DNA of 64,000 nucleotides from Hymenobacter metallilatus (GTDB lineage Bacteria > Bacteroidota > Bacteroidia > Cytophagales > Hymenobacteraceae): assembly GCF_003944705.1 (NCBI RefSeq), contig NZ_RWIS01000005.1, positions 186,001 to 250,000 of the forward strand, written 5' to 3'. The translations under genes and the position numbers were made by a program. Below the pieces are notes generated by a model, which saw only the letters and a program-made list of their open reading frames with translations, searched no databases and was not told where the DNA came from. The first letter of the stretch is position 1. Each line of letters begins with the position of its first letter. Positions 7,534 to 14,984 of the stretch are shown here, piece after piece.

Positions 7534-8224
7534 GGCGCTGCAGAGCCCGCAACTTTCCGTCCTGGCCCGGCAGGCTCCCCGCGAAACGGCCGAGGCATTG
7601 GGCAACCTGCTCATTTTCGCGGCCCATCAGTTCAACGTGCCGCGCAATCTGAGTGATATGCAGGTGGGGTTGTTGGCGGAAGACCTGCTGGAGCGGTACT
7701 GGTTCTGGCGCTTCGACGAGTTCGTGTACCTGTGCAAAGAGGCCATTGCCGGCCGGTGGGGCTGCAACTACTCGACCATCGACGCGCCGACCGTGCACGG
7801 CTGGTGTACTGCCTACGCCGAGGTGCGCGACGCCGTGGTGGAACAGGCCGCCCGGGAGGAGCACAAAGCCCGCCGCCTGGCAGAACAGGCCCAGGGCCCG
7901 GCTCGGGCGGCCGACGAGCAGGCCTATATCCGGCACCTGGAAACGCTCACCGACGAGCAGCTGCAGAAGGGCATTGCCTGGTATGAGGCCCGGCCGATGG
8001 AGCCCCACGCCGCCCTGCGCATCGAGCTGGCCACGGCGGTGCTGGTGGAGCGGGCCAAGCTGGAGCTGCTGCGGCGGGTGCTGGTGGTAAATGAATCCGG
8101 TACCGGTGCCGTCGAGGCCAGCGAGGAGGAGTACAAGCGCTTCCGGGCCGGATGGGTAGCCCAGCGGGAGAGGGAGCGGGCGGAGCAGGAAGCAGAGCAG
8201 CAACCTGAAGCCCCCGCCGCATGA
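7367..8224 (+). CDS. Conserved phage protein, probable replication accessory
   Basis: 285 residues as drawn. The central part (about 75-150) is Trp/Tyr-rich and highly structured (LLAEDLLERYWFWRFDEFVYLCKEAIAGRWG), a pattern I associate with uncharacterised proteins next to replication genes in Bacteroidota phages, possibly helicase loaders. The C-terminal half is helical and very charged. Starting at 7367 gives a 167-nt overlap with the initiator gene in the +1 frame; the sequence in that overlap looks protein-like in both frames, but a later start (for example the Met at 7658) cannot be excluded. The end overlaps the methyltransferase start as ATGA. Confidence 0.7.
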   Translation: MQAVQLSHSNPSGRPTGPNLPVLAANSLAPLLSAARGSEALALAITDRQWGLTPAKALQSPQLSVLARQAPRETAEALGNLLIFAAHQFNVPRNLSDMQVGLLAEDLLERYWFWRFDEFVYLCKEAIAGRWGCNYSTIDAPTVHGWCTAYAEVRDAVVEQAAREEHKARRLAEQAQGPARAADEQAYIRHLETLTDEQLQKGIAWYEARPMEPHAALRIELATAVLVERAKLELLRRVLVVNESGTGAVEASEEEYKRFRAGWVAQRERERAEQEAEQQPEAPAA

Positions 8225-8970
8225 TTCAGGAAGCTAATGCCCTTGATTTTCTGGCCGCTCAGGGTACTGCTTCGGCTCACCTCATCATTGCAGATCCACC
8301 GTACCGCACCACGAAGCTGGCTTTCGACAAAGCGCCGCCGCTGGACTTCGCTGCCTGGTGGGCAGAGGTAGAGCGGGTACTGGTGCCGGCCGGGGTGGTG
8401 CTCATGTTCTCGGCTGATCTGTTCACCGTCGATATGATTCTGGCCAACCGGGCTGCTTACCGCTACCGGATGGTGTGGGTAAAAAGCAAGGCCACTGGTT
8501 TTCTCTCGGCCAAAAAACGGCCTATGCGCGGGCATGAAGATATTCTGGTGTTTGGCCGAAATGCTGATGCCAGCACCTTCAACCCGCAAAAGAGCCGCCG
8601 CGGTGCTGCCTCTGTTCGCAAAAGCATCTACCGCAAAAACCAGGCAACGGCCCACTACGGTACCCACCGCAACAGTGAGTATGCCGACGATGGGACCCGC
8701 TACCCTACCTCGGTGCTGGAGTTCGACAGCGTACCCACGCTGCACTGCCTGAACCCAACCGAGAAGCCGCTGGACCTGATCCGGACGCTGGTGCGCAGCT
8801 ACTCCAACGAAGGGGAGCGGGTGCTCGACACCTTCTCCGGTTCGGGAGTTACGGCCCACGCCTGCCTCCTGGAAGGCCGGGAGTTCGCCGGCTGTGATGT
8901 GGATCCACAACAAGTAACACAGGCTAACGTCCGGCTACAGTCGGTGCAGGTGCCTTCACTTTTTCAGTAA
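8221..8970 (+). CDS. Beta-class DNA methyltransferase (N6-A or N4-C)
   Basis: 249 residues. The catalytic motif DPPYRTTK is near residue 25 and the SAM-binding FSGSG motif near residue 204 (VLDTFSGSGVTAHACLLEGREFAGCDVD). Motif IV before motif I is the beta-class order. The region between them is the target-recognition part. Enzymes of this kind methylate adenine N6 or cytosine N4. No restriction endonuclease is adjacent, so it is a solitary phage methyltransferase, probably protecting phage DNA from host restriction or marking replication/packaging sites. It is coupled by ATGA to the previous gene. Confidence 0.9.
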   Translation: MIQEANALDFLAAQGTASAHLIIADPPYRTTKLAFDKAPPLDFAAWWAEVERVLVPAGVVLMFSADLFTVDMILANRAAYRYRMVWVKSKATGFLSAKKRPMRGHEDILVFGRNADASTFNPQKSRRGAASVRKSIYRKNQATAHYGTHRNSEYADDGTRYPTSVLEFDSVPTLHCLNPTEKPLDLIRTLVRSYSNEGERVLDTFSGSGVTAHACLLEGREFAGCDVDPQQVTQANVRLQSVQVPSLFQ

Positions 8971-8974
8971 GCCC

Positions 8975-9154
8975 ATGAGCAGCTACACCTACCGAGGCGA
9001 CCGGCTCACCGCTCCCGAGCTGAGGGGCCAGCCCTGCCAGGCCGTGCGCACCGCCGGCGGCAAGTGCATCCGGGGCCGCAACGGCTCCATGCTCGTCCAA
9101 TTTGAAACCGGGGCCGTGCACGTGGTGCTGGCCCGCCAACTCAGAAAACTATGA
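8975..9154 (+). CDS. 59-residue phage protein of unknown function
   Basis: Starts at the ATG four bases after the methyltransferase stop and ends at TGA overlapping the next gene's ATGATG. The product is basic with two Cys residues (QPCQAV and GGKCIRG) and a beta-rich C-terminus (SMLVQFETGAVHVVLARQL), reminiscent of a small SH3-like or KOW-like fold. Placement with overlaps on the downstream side supports translation. No family recognised. Confidence 0.6.
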   Translation: MSSYTYRGDRLTAPELRGQPCQAVRTAGGKCIRGRNGSMLVQFETGAVHVVLARQLRKL

Positions 9155-9411
9155 TGCCAGTCCATTTCGAGGGTGCTAATACCACCTTTACCAAGCCCGC
9201 CGATATGACCGACGAACAGTGTATGCCCGTCTCGGCCTACGTTGGTCGGGATAGTGATAACCTGCCTTTCGTGCTCACCGCCTGGCAGCCCAGCCACGAG
9301 GATATACAGGCCATAAATGCTGGCCGGCCCATCATGCTCAAGCTGGTAGGCGTCTCGATGCAGCCAGCAGCCCTCTACACTTTCGACCACGAGTACAACG
9401 CCAACGTGTGA
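9151..9411 (+). CDS. Small phage protein of unknown function
   Basis: 86 residues; two consecutive ATGs at 9151 and 9154 can start it. The protein is neutral, beta-rich (FVLTAWQPSHEDIQAINAGRPIMLKLVG) and has no recognisable motif. The segment DIQAINAGRPIMLKLVG resembles small proteins of phages and mobile elements that carry an EDIQALNAGKPI-like core. Its stop overlaps the next start as TGATG. Confidence 0.6.
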   Translation: MMPVHFEGANTTFTKPADMTDEQCMPVSAYVGRDSDNLPFVLTAWQPSHEDIQAINAGRPIMLKLVGVSMQPAALYTFDHEYNANV

Positions 9412-9596
9412 TGAAAACTTACCTGCTGGATTATGGCTGGTACCGAAATAGCCGCAACCGAAAGGCGCACTACTACCGTGGTACCACCTTGTCTGCCTGT
9501 GGCGCTTACGCCCAGGCCAAACGCCCAGAATCTGAAAACCGTCACACGGATGCCGGCCCCAAGTGTGCCGGTTGCCTAGCTGTTACCGGAAAATGA
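9411..9596 (+). CDS. Small Cys-containing phage protein
   Basis: 61 residues from the ATG at 9411; the GTG at 9408 would add one residue. The C-terminus carries KCAGCL, and one more Cys lies upstream (LSACGAYA), so a single metal site is possible. Tyr and Arg are frequent at the N-terminus. It is coupled to both neighbours (overlap of 1 nt upstream and ATGA downstream). Confidence 0.6.
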   Translation: MKTYLLDYGWYRNSRNRKAHYYRGTTLSACGAYAQAKRPESENRHTDAGPKCAGCLAVTGK

Positions 9597-9913
9597 GCAT
9601 CATCTACATCGAACTCGACGAAGACATGGAAATGCCCTGCCCTTGCCAGCGCTGTGGTGAATGGTTCGACCTACACAACGGCCGCGGTTCTAAATCCTGG
9701 TATCCTGGTACCGTCATCTGCAAAGAATGTAGTGATGAGGAACGGGAGGAAATGGAAGTGGAAGCAGCTGAGCAGGAAGAGGAGGACGACTATGAGGAAG
9801 AGGACCCCGACGACTTCAACCCCGATACCTGCCCCGAGTGTGGCTCGGATGAGGCAGGAGCCCCTATCTGTTCGCAATGTGGATGCCTTCTAGTTGACCA
9901 AGACGACGATTAG
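9593..9913 (+). CDS. Zinc-ribbon-like acidic phage protein
   Basis: 106 residues. The N-terminal part has CPCQRCGEWF and VICKECSDEE; the C-terminal part has CPECGSDEAG and ICSQCGCLL, giving two CxxC pairs in each half and therefore two likely zinc ribbons. Between them is a run of about 35 Glu/Asp-rich residues. Such proteins often bind nucleic acid or mimic it; the acidic centre makes a DNA-mimic or a chaperone role conceivable, but this is speculation. It is the last early gene: the late promoter L1 begins at its stop codon. Confidence 0.7.
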   Translation: MSIIYIELDEDMEMPCPCQRCGEWFDLHNGRGSKSWYPGTVICKECSDEEREEMEVEAAEQEEEDDYEEEDPDDFNPDTCPECGSDEAGAPICSQCGCLLVDQDDD

Positions 9914-9942
9914 CGGGAAATCCATGGGAGGCGGGCGTGTAG
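9913..9942 (+). promoter_or_regulatory. Late promoter L1 (phage ECF-type)
   Basis: GCGGGAAA at 9913-9920, 13 nt, then GGCGTGTAG at 9934-9942. This is the most divergent of six sites (GTAG in place of GATA). The ATG of the nuclease gene starts 4 nt after the motif. Confidence 0.7.
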
Positions 9943-9946
9943 TGGT

Positions 9947-10240
9947 ATGTCCACTTTTCGTACTGCCTCCCGCGTGGATGGCAACCAATCCACCATCGTA
10001 GCCAGCCTCCGGCGCATCGGCTGCACGGTGCTGCTCACGCACCAGCTCAAGAACTGCTTTGATATCCTGGTCGGCTACCGCGGCCGCACCCACCTCATGG
10101 AAATCAAAGACCCCGCTCAGCCCCCGAGCAAACGCAAGCTCACGCCGGGGGAGGAGGAATTCCGGCGCACCTGGCAGGGTTCACCCTACCACGTCGTCGA
10201 AACTATCGACCAGGCTATTTCCATCGTCACCGCTCCATGA
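9947..10240 (+). CDS. VRR-NUC / Hjc-like PD-(D/E)xK nuclease
   Basis: 97 residues. The core FDILVGYRGRTHLMEIKD contains the Asp and the E-x-K of the PD-(D/E)xK nuclease fold, and LTPGEEEFRRTW matches the helix that follows in VRR-NUC and Hjc-like proteins. The N-terminal RVDGNQSTIVASLRRIGCTVL is the usual first helix with its conserved D-x-N. These enzymes act on branched or flap DNA. It opens the first late transcription unit, so a role in resolving replication intermediates before packaging is likely. The ATG sits just after late promoter L1. Confidence 0.8.
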   Translation: MSTFRTASRVDGNQSTIVASLRRIGCTVLLTHQLKNCFDILVGYRGRTHLMEIKDPAQPPSKRKLTPGEEEFRRTWQGSPYHVVETIDQAISIVTAP

Positions 10241-10410
10241 GCCAACCCTCTACCCGCCGTAGTTTCTCCACCGCCGACCGGCGCACCATTCAGGCCAATT
10301 ACTCCAGCACGCCGGCGGTGGAGCTGGCCCAGCTGCTCGGCCGCCCCGTCGGCAGTCTCTACCAATTCGTCAAGCGCCACCCCGAATTGCAGAAGCGGCC
10401 CCGGCTCTAG
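10237..10410 (+). CDS. 57-residue HTH-like protein
   Basis: Starts at an ATGA overlap with the nuclease stop. The sequence RRTIQANYSSTPAVELAQLLGRPVGSLYQFVKRHPEL has the helix-turn-helix layout of small sigma-region-4-like or MarR-like DNA-binding units (helix, AELAQLLGRP turn, recognition helix). It may regulate late transcription or assist the terminase. The stop codon overlaps the first base of late promoter L2. Confidence 0.6.
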   Translation: MSQPSTRRSFSTADRRTIQANYSSTPAVELAQLLGRPVGSLYQFVKRHPELQKRPRL

Positions 10411-10439
10411 CGGGAAATAGGCCGGCTGCCGGCGTGATA
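10410..10439 (+). promoter_or_regulatory. Late promoter L2 (phage ECF-type)
   Basis: GCGGGAAA at 10410-10417, 13 nt, GGCGTGATA at 10431-10439. It matches the core exactly but is the only site with a real leader: the next ATG is 35 nt downstream. It heads the membrane-protein/terminase/chaperone unit. Confidence 0.85.
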
Positions 10440-10474
10440 CAGGTCCAAGAGTTTCACACTTCACACCCTGTATC

Positions 10475-10714
10475 ATGCGTAAGCTGCTCCGCGTTGCCTC
10501 GTTTCTGTTTTACCCCGTGCCGTACCCCTACGCCGGCGGCTACCACTTCCTCGTCGGCTCGACGCTGCTGTGGTGGCTGAAGTACGGTGCCCCCGCTTCC
10601 TACACGTTCGGAAAGGTGCTGGCTGGCGGCGGCATTGGCCTAGTTGCCGGTGCCCTCGGCTGCATCGTGTTTGGCTACCTGCTGGCCCGGGCTGAGGAGA
10701 AGGAGGCGAACTAA
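10475..10714 (+). CDS. Small phage membrane protein
   Basis: 79 residues with two hydrophobic stretches at about 26-36 and 44-70, the latter Gly-rich (GKVLAGGGIGLVAGALGCIVFGYLL), and a charged C-terminal tail. Predicted inner-membrane protein. Its position at the head of a late unit with another membrane protein raises the possibility of a holin-like or superinfection-immunity role, which cannot be decided here. Coupled to the next gene by TAATG. Confidence 0.65.
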   Translation: MRKLLRVASFLFYPVPYPYAGGYHFLVGSTLLWWLKYGAPASYTFGKVLAGGGIGLVAGALGCIVFGYLLARAEEKEAN

Positions 10715-11184
10715 TGCTTGTTGTACTGTACTCGGCCTTCGCTGCTCTGTCTGGAGTGGTGGAGGCCGTTCTGTATTCCCGACGAGGAGCAGAAGCGTTT
10801 TCAAGAAACGAGCATGTGGAGATGGTGGCCCAGCGCCTGGCCGTGCTGCTGCTGGTGCCGGCGGCTATCGTGACGATGCAGTGGAGCGGGAGCTGGTGGT
10901 ACGTCGGTGCCGAGCTGGTGGCGGCGGTACTCTGCTTCCCGATGGTGCACGACGAGGTGTACAATTTTGTACGGCTCTGGATAAGCTGGAGAGAGCGCTG
11001 TAAGCCCGATAACCCGGAGGCGGATTATATCGCCTGGGAAATGGCGTGGCGAGAGTTTGAGTACGGCTACCAGAGCCCGACCACCACGGCTCGCAATGAT
11101 TTCAACGGCCGCACCCGCACCCTCCTGGCCATAGCCGGCGCGGTGGTGGAGGTCGTGGCCCTCTACCTGGTGTGCCATGGCTGA
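10714..11184 (+). CDS. Polytopic phage membrane protein
   Basis: 156 residues with about four hydrophobic segments (about 1-20, 43-58, 66-82 and 134-154) separated by a polar, Trp/Glu-rich loop. No family recognised. It lies between a late promoter and the terminase genes, an unusual place for a membrane protein, and its end overlaps the small terminase start by 8 nt, so it is co-translated with the packaging genes. Confidence 0.65.
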   Translation: MLVVLYSAFAALSGVVEAVLYSRRGAEAFSRNEHVEMVAQRLAVLLLVPAAIVTMQWSGSWWYVGAELVAAVLCFPMVHDEVYNFVRLWISWRERCKPDNPEADYIAWEMAWREFEYGYQSPTTTARNDFNGRTRTLLAIAGAVVEVVALYLVCHG

Positions 11185-11986
11185 GAAAAGCCCCGTGCAA
11201 CATCTGCCCCCTCAGCGACGCAAGTTCGTTGAGGCGTATGTGCTGTCGTTCAATGCCACGAAGTCGGCACAGGAGGCCGGATACAGCGAGAAAACGGCAC
11301 GGCAGCAGGGCTCCCGCCTGTTAACATCTGTTGACATCCAAGCGGCCATCAAGTACCTGCTCAAAGAGTGCATGAGCCCGGAGGAGGTGGCCGCCCGCTG
11401 GCAGCGCCTGGCCACGGCCAACCTCGCCGACTTCTACACCCGGGTGAAGGTGGAGTATAAGCCCCGCATCGAGAAGAAGCTGGCTCAGGTGGTGGAGGAG
11501 TACCGCAAGAACATGGAGTTCGAACAGGAGGTAGCCATTCGCTCCGAGGCGGTGATTCTTGACCGCAAGAAGCGGGAGAAGTTCCGGGAGCGGGAGAAGG
11601 TGGCCCACGAGCGCCGGGAGCTTCACCTGGTCCGGCTGGAGGTGCAACTGGAGAACGACCCCGACGCCGTGTGCTTCGTGGATGGTCCGAAGCAGTGGAA
11701 ATACGAAATGCAGCTCGACCTCGCCAAAGCCGAGGCCCTCGGCCTGCTCGACCTGGTGGCCAGCATCACCAGTGGCCCCCGGGGTACCTCCTTCACCCTA
11801 CGCGACCAGGACGCCGCCCTGGTGAACCTGGCCAAGCACCGCGGCATGCTCACCAACAAAATAGACGTGACCAGCGGCGGCGAGTCGCTGGCCCCCACTT
11901 ACGACCCGGCCGAGCTGGCCAAGAAACTTTCCCCCGAACAGCTGGCCGCCCTGCGTGCCGCACATCAAACTCTCTCCCATGGCTAA
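11177..11986 (+). CDS. Terminase small subunit
   Basis: 269 residues. The N-terminal domain (about 10-75: RRKFVEAYVLSFNATKSAQEAGYSEKTARQQGSRLLTSVDIQAAIKYLL) is the typical Terminase_2-type DNA-recognition unit, with the helix-turn-helix around AGYSEKTARQQGSRLL. A long charged coiled-coil region follows, then a C-terminal tail that probably contacts the large subunit. It recognises phage DNA and hands it to the motor. It directly precedes a small gene and the large subunit. Confidence 0.9.
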   Translation: MAEKSPVQHLPPQRRKFVEAYVLSFNATKSAQEAGYSEKTARQQGSRLLTSVDIQAAIKYLLKECMSPEEVAARWQRLATANLADFYTRVKVEYKPRIEKKLAQVVEEYRKNMEFEQEVAIRSEAVILDRKKREKFREREKVAHERRELHLVRLEVQLENDPDAVCFVDGPKQWKYEMQLDLAKAEALGLLDLVASITSGPRGTSFTLRDQDAALVNLAKHRGMLTNKIDVTSGGESLAPTYDPAELAKKLSPEQLAALRAAHQTLSHG

Positions 11987-12278
11987 GCACCTCATCACCC
12001 CCGACCTCGACCACGCCCTTCGTCAATTTGCCGCTCGGATGCCGGAGCCGGCCTTTGCCAATGGTGCCCCCCAACCCGGTGCCGTGCTGGCCAGCCAGTA
12101 CCCGGACCTGCTCACCATCCACGGCCAGCCCCTCGTCGGCCATAAGCTTTACCTCGTGGTAACCAAACACACCCGCCGCCGGCACCTACGGGAGCTGCGC
12201 CGGGTGTACCGCGCCGGTGGCCGGCCCGCCCTGGTCAAGCACCTGCAGCCCTACGCCGACTTCCTGAAGACTGAGTAG
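11979..12278 (+). CDS. Small phage protein between terminase genes
   Basis: 99 residues, starting at the ATG inside the last codons of the small terminase (8-nt overlap); an upstream in-frame start would lengthen the overlap. Basic, with RRRHLRELRRVYRAGG near the C-terminus that could bind nucleic acid. No family recognised. The TAG overlaps the GTG start of the large subunit. Genes at this place are sometimes HNH endonucleases, but no H-N-H pattern is present. Confidence 0.7.
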   Translation: MAKHLITPDLDHALRQFAARMPEPAFANGAPQPGAVLASQYPDLLTIHGQPLVGHKLYLVVTKHTRRRHLRELRRVYRAGGRPALVKHLQPYADFLKTE

Positions 12279-13729
12279 TGGAGCTGTTACCCCTCGATAC
12301 TGTCATTGCTGCCCAGTGCTACCAGCGCTTCTATTGGTTTTTCCTCGAAATGTGGGAAACCATTGAGGCGGTGGAGCTCGTGCCTAACTGGCATATCGAG
12401 TACCTGTGCGACGAAATGCAGGCGGTGTACGAGCGGTGGAAGCGGGGCGAGGCCCAGGGCGACGTGCTGGTGAATATCCCGCCGGGCACAAGTAAGAGCA
12501 CCACCATTACCCAGCTCTTTCCGGCCTGGCTGTGGCTGATGGAGCCGAGCATGCGCATTATCAGCACTTCGTTTGCCTCCGACGTGAGCATTGGCCACGG
12601 CCTGAAGTCGCGCGACTGCCTGTCTCACCCCAAGTTTCAGCGTCTGTTTCCGGGCCGGATTGAGTTCAAGGCCGACCAGAACGGTAAGACCAACTACCGC
12701 AACACCGCCGGCGGCCAGCGCTTCATTACCTCCAGCGGGGCCCGCGTAACGGGGGTACACGCCGACTTCATCGTTATCGACGACCCGACCAACCCGGAGA
12801 AGGCCGAGAACGAAAAGCACCGCAAGCAGTCGGCCAAGCACGTGCAAACGGTGTCGAGCCGGAAAACCGATAAGAAGCGCACGGTGTCGATTATGGTGAT
12901 GCAGCGGGTACACGAGTTGGACCCGGCTGGGGCCTGGCTGAAGAAGAAGAAAAACCTTCGACACATCTGCCTGCCTGGTGAGCTGACGCCCGACAGTAAA
13001 ACCGGAGAGCTGGGTAAGAACGTGCGGCCGGCGGAGCTGGTGGCCCGCTATACCAACGGGCTGCTCGATGCGGGCCGCCTCGACCGCGGGGCCCTGGCCA
13101 CGCTGAAGGAGGATTTGGGTAGCTACGGCTACGCGGGCCAGATCCTGCAGATGCCGGCACCCGACGAGGGCGGCATTCTGAAAAAGGCCTGGTTTAAGAC
13201 TATCACGTTTGCCGAGTTCCTCAAGCTGCCGGAGGCGGGGGCGGCTGTCTGGCACCTCGACTACGACGGGGCTTATACCGACAATCAGAAAAACGACCCC
13301 TCGGCCGTGCTCATTACCGCCTACGTGGGCCAGACGCTCTACGTGCGGTACGCCGGCGAATACTGGGAGGAGTTCAATGAGCTGGTGAAGCTGCTGCCGA
13401 AACTGGCCGAAACCCATGGGTGCGGCCGGCAGAGTAAGCTCCACATCGAGCCCAAGGCCAACGGTAAGGACATTGTGAGCTGGCTTCGCAAGAATAGCCA
13501 ACTCAACATTGTGGAGGCTCCGCCGCCCTCTGGCGACAAAACCCAACGGGTGCAGGCCGCATCGCCTTTCATCGAGGCCCAGCGGGTGGTCCTGATCGAC
13601 GGAAGTTGGAACGAGGCCTTTATCAACCAGTGTGCGGCTTTCCCGACCGCCGCCCACGACGACATGCTGGATACGCTCACTCAAGCCATTTCCCGCAATC
13701 AGAGCAAAAAGAAATTCTCCTATGCGTAG
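12278..13729 (+). CDS. Terminase large subunit
   Basis: 483 residues from a GTG overlapping the previous stop. Walker A-like motif VNIPPGTSKSTT is near residue 67, Walker B FIVIDDP near 164, and coupling motif SIMVMQRVHELD follows. The C-terminal RNase H-like nuclease starts with HLDYDGAYTDNQKNDPSA and ends with AAHDDMLDTLTQAI. Length is normal for the family. It is the ATP-driven packaging motor and cuts concatemers. In this phage it is followed by a tail chaperone rather than by portal, which is unusual. Confidence 0.95.
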   Translation: MELLPLDTVIAAQCYQRFYWFFLEMWETIEAVELVPNWHIEYLCDEMQAVYERWKRGEAQGDVLVNIPPGTSKSTTITQLFPAWLWLMEPSMRIISTSFASDVSIGHGLKSRDCLSHPKFQRLFPGRIEFKADQNGKTNYRNTAGGQRFITSSGARVTGVHADFIVIDDPTNPEKAENEKHRKQSAKHVQTVSSRKTDKKRTVSIMVMQRVHELDPAGAWLKKKKNLRHICLPGELTPDSKTGELGKNVRPAELVARYTNGLLDAGRLDRGALATLKEDLGSYGYAGQILQMPAPDEGGILKKAWFKTITFAEFLKLPEAGAAVWHLDYDGAYTDNQKNDPSAVLITAYVGQTLYVRYAGEYWEEFNELVKLLPKLAETHGCGRQSKLHIEPKANGKDIVSWLRKNSQLNIVEAPPPSGDKTQRVQAASPFIEAQRVVLIDGSWNEAFINQCAAFPTAAHDDMLDTLTQAISRNQSKKKFSYA

Positions 13730-14444
13730 TATCACCATCACCGACCCGGCCACCAATCAGGTATACCCGGGCCACATTCCGACCGGCTGGCACGAGGTGC
13801 CCGTGTCGGCCTTCCAACAGTTCGCCCGCCTGCAGCTGGAGCGCCGGCCGGAGCTGGCCATGCTCTCAGCCGTGCAGGCCCTCACCAGCTTGCCCGCCGA
13901 CGTGCTGGCCGCCGACGTGAGCCTAGCCGCCTACCTCGGCCAGCAAATGCCCTGGTTCTTTACCGGCCTTCCGGAAGCGGAGCCGGCGGCTACCCTCGTG
14001 CATCGGGGTATCGAGTACACCTGGCAGGGAGATTTTTCCCGGCTCAACGCCGGCCAGTTCGAAGCGCTGTTGGCCTTCCTCGATGCCGCCGGCGGAAGTG
14101 CGGCCGTAGCCGCGCCGGAGCTGCTGGCCGTGCTGCTCGTGCGCACCGGTGGCCGGCAGGATGCCCAGGCCGTACGGGAGGCCACCGAGGCCCTGGCTGG
14201 CCTGAGCATGGAGCAGGCCTGGCCCTACGTGCTAAATTTTCTCAAGGCTTGGATGATGCCCGCGCTACGCATCCAAGCCTCTTCCCTCGCGACGACGAGG
14301 ATGGAGACAGCGCTGGAGCAGATGCTGGCCCTGACTTCCGTTCAGCCAGCGAAGGCGGGTTTACGGCAGCGCTGCTCTGGCATAGCCGCCGGATTGGCGA
14401 GACGGTACGTGCGCTCCGTAGTTGGCCGATTGAGGAGCTCTTAG
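13722..14444 (+). CDS. Putative tail assembly chaperone (gpG-like, frame 0 product)
   Basis: 240 residues in the unshifted frame; starts in an 8-nt overlap with the large terminase. The N-terminal PTGWHEVPVSAFQQFARLQ and following helices resemble proteins of Bacteroidota phages that begin with P-x-x-W-x-E-[LV] and contain long helices, which I take to be tail assembly chaperones. A slippery heptamer at 14234-14240 with a perfect hairpin would move part of the ribosomes into the -1 frame, giving a longer gpGT-like form ending at 14494. The last 68 frame-0 residues (after the slip) are Arg-rich and less protein-like. Confidence 0.7.
   Translation: MRSITITDPATNQVYPGHIPTGWHEVPVSAFQQFARLQLERRPELAMLSAVQALTSLPADVLAADVSLAAYLGQQMPWFFTGLPEAEPAATLVHRGIEYTWQGDFSRLNAGQFEALLAFLDAAGGSAAVAAPELLAVLLVRTGGRQDAQAVREATEALAGLSMEQAWPYVLNFLKAWMMPALRIQASSLATTRMETALEQMLALTSVQPAKAGLRQRCSGIAAGLARRYVRSVVGRLRSS
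14234..14280 (+). promoter_or_regulatory. Programmed -1 ribosomal frameshift site
   Basis: Heptamer A AAT TTT at 14234-14240 is in the correct phase for frame 0. Four bases later begins a perfect 11-bp stem (14245-14255 with 14270-14280, AGGCTTGGATG and complement) with a 14-nt loop. The -1 frame is open from here to 14494. All three classical elements of -1 frameshifting are present. Confidence 0.85.
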
Positions 14445-14494
14445 AAGATATGGCGTACGAGCTGAAGCGGGAAATGCCGCCCCGGTCGGCGTGA
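14240..14494 (+). CDS. Tail chaperone extension (gpT-like, reached by -1 frameshift)
   Basis: 85 codons in the -1 frame after the slippery site. The product continues from the chaperone with an acidic linker (FPRDDEDGDSAGADAGPDF), then a conserved-looking end, GGFTAALLWHSRRIGETVRALRSW and ELLEDMAYELK. An independent start at 14249 is possible but the first residues look like linker, not an N-terminus. In lambda the equivalent GT form binds the tape measure while G coats it. The stop TGA lies inside late promoter L3. Confidence 0.7.
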   Translation, partial: SQGLDDARATHPSLFPRDDEDGDSAGADAGPDFRSASEGGFTAALLWHSRRIGETVRALRSWPIEELLEDMAYELKREMPPRSA

Positions 14495-14496
14495 TA
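14467..14496 (+). promoter_or_regulatory. Late promoter L3 (phage ECF-type)
   Basis: GCGGGAAA at 14467-14474, 13 nt, GGCGTGATA at 14488-14496; the ATG of the next gene is 5 nt further. The element overlaps the end of the frameshifted chaperone gene, so it is embedded in coding sequence yet fully conserved. Confidence 0.85.
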
Positions 14497-14501
14497 GGAC
14501 C

Positions 14502-14984
14502 ATGCCCGACCAGCCACCACTCGACTCCGGAGCCGCCCGCATCTTCGCCTACCTCGAAGACGTGGTGAAGCGCTACTCGCCCATTGCCCACTTTCAAATC
14601 GGTTACCCTGACGAGCAGGCCGGGGCCGGTAATACGCCCTATCCGCAGGTCTTCCTCGAAGCAGAAATGCAGATAGGAGAGGAGCGCCCCGGCCTCGATA
14701 CCTACCAGGTGGCCCTCCACGTGCTGAGCCTGCCGGCTGAGCATGGTACCAACGAGGGCACGCGCCTGCAGGCGGGCATTCTGGCCACCACCGGCGGCTA
14801 CGTGGAGGAGCTGGTGGAAATCCTGCGGCTGGAGGAGGAGCTCACCGACGTGAAAAAGGTATCGGCGGTGAGCCTGACCGATGTGAGCACCGACCAGGCA
14901 AGCGGCTGGAGAGTCGAAATCAGCTTTACCTATCCCTCAGCTGTCAACCGCGAGGCCCTCTGGTCGCGCTATACCCCCGCCTAA
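14502..14984 (+). CDS. Putative tail terminator / neck protein
   Basis: 160 residues. The layout (helix, then YPQVFLEAEMQIGEERPGLDTYQVALHVLS, a helical section and a final beta strand WRVEISFTYP) resembles tail-terminator or head-tail connector proteins, which form a ring at the tail top. This is a fold-level guess, not a family match. It begins 5 nt after late promoter L3 and its stop is adjacent to the tail-spike start, which overlaps by one base. Confidence 0.5.
   Translation: MPDQPPLDSGAARIFAYLEDVVKRYSPIAHFQIGYPDEQAGAGNTPYPQVFLEAEMQIGEERPGLDTYQVALHVLSLPAEHGTNEGTRLQAGILATTGGYVEELVEILRLEEELTDVKKVSAVSLTDVSTDQASGWRVEISFTYPSAVNREALWSRYTPA

Noticed and set aside
13203..13240. TATCACGT at 13205, a reverse CGTGATA inside the large terminase
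   Set aside because: GGAAC is present, but at 8 nt instead of 15 nt from CGT, and no gene starts there.
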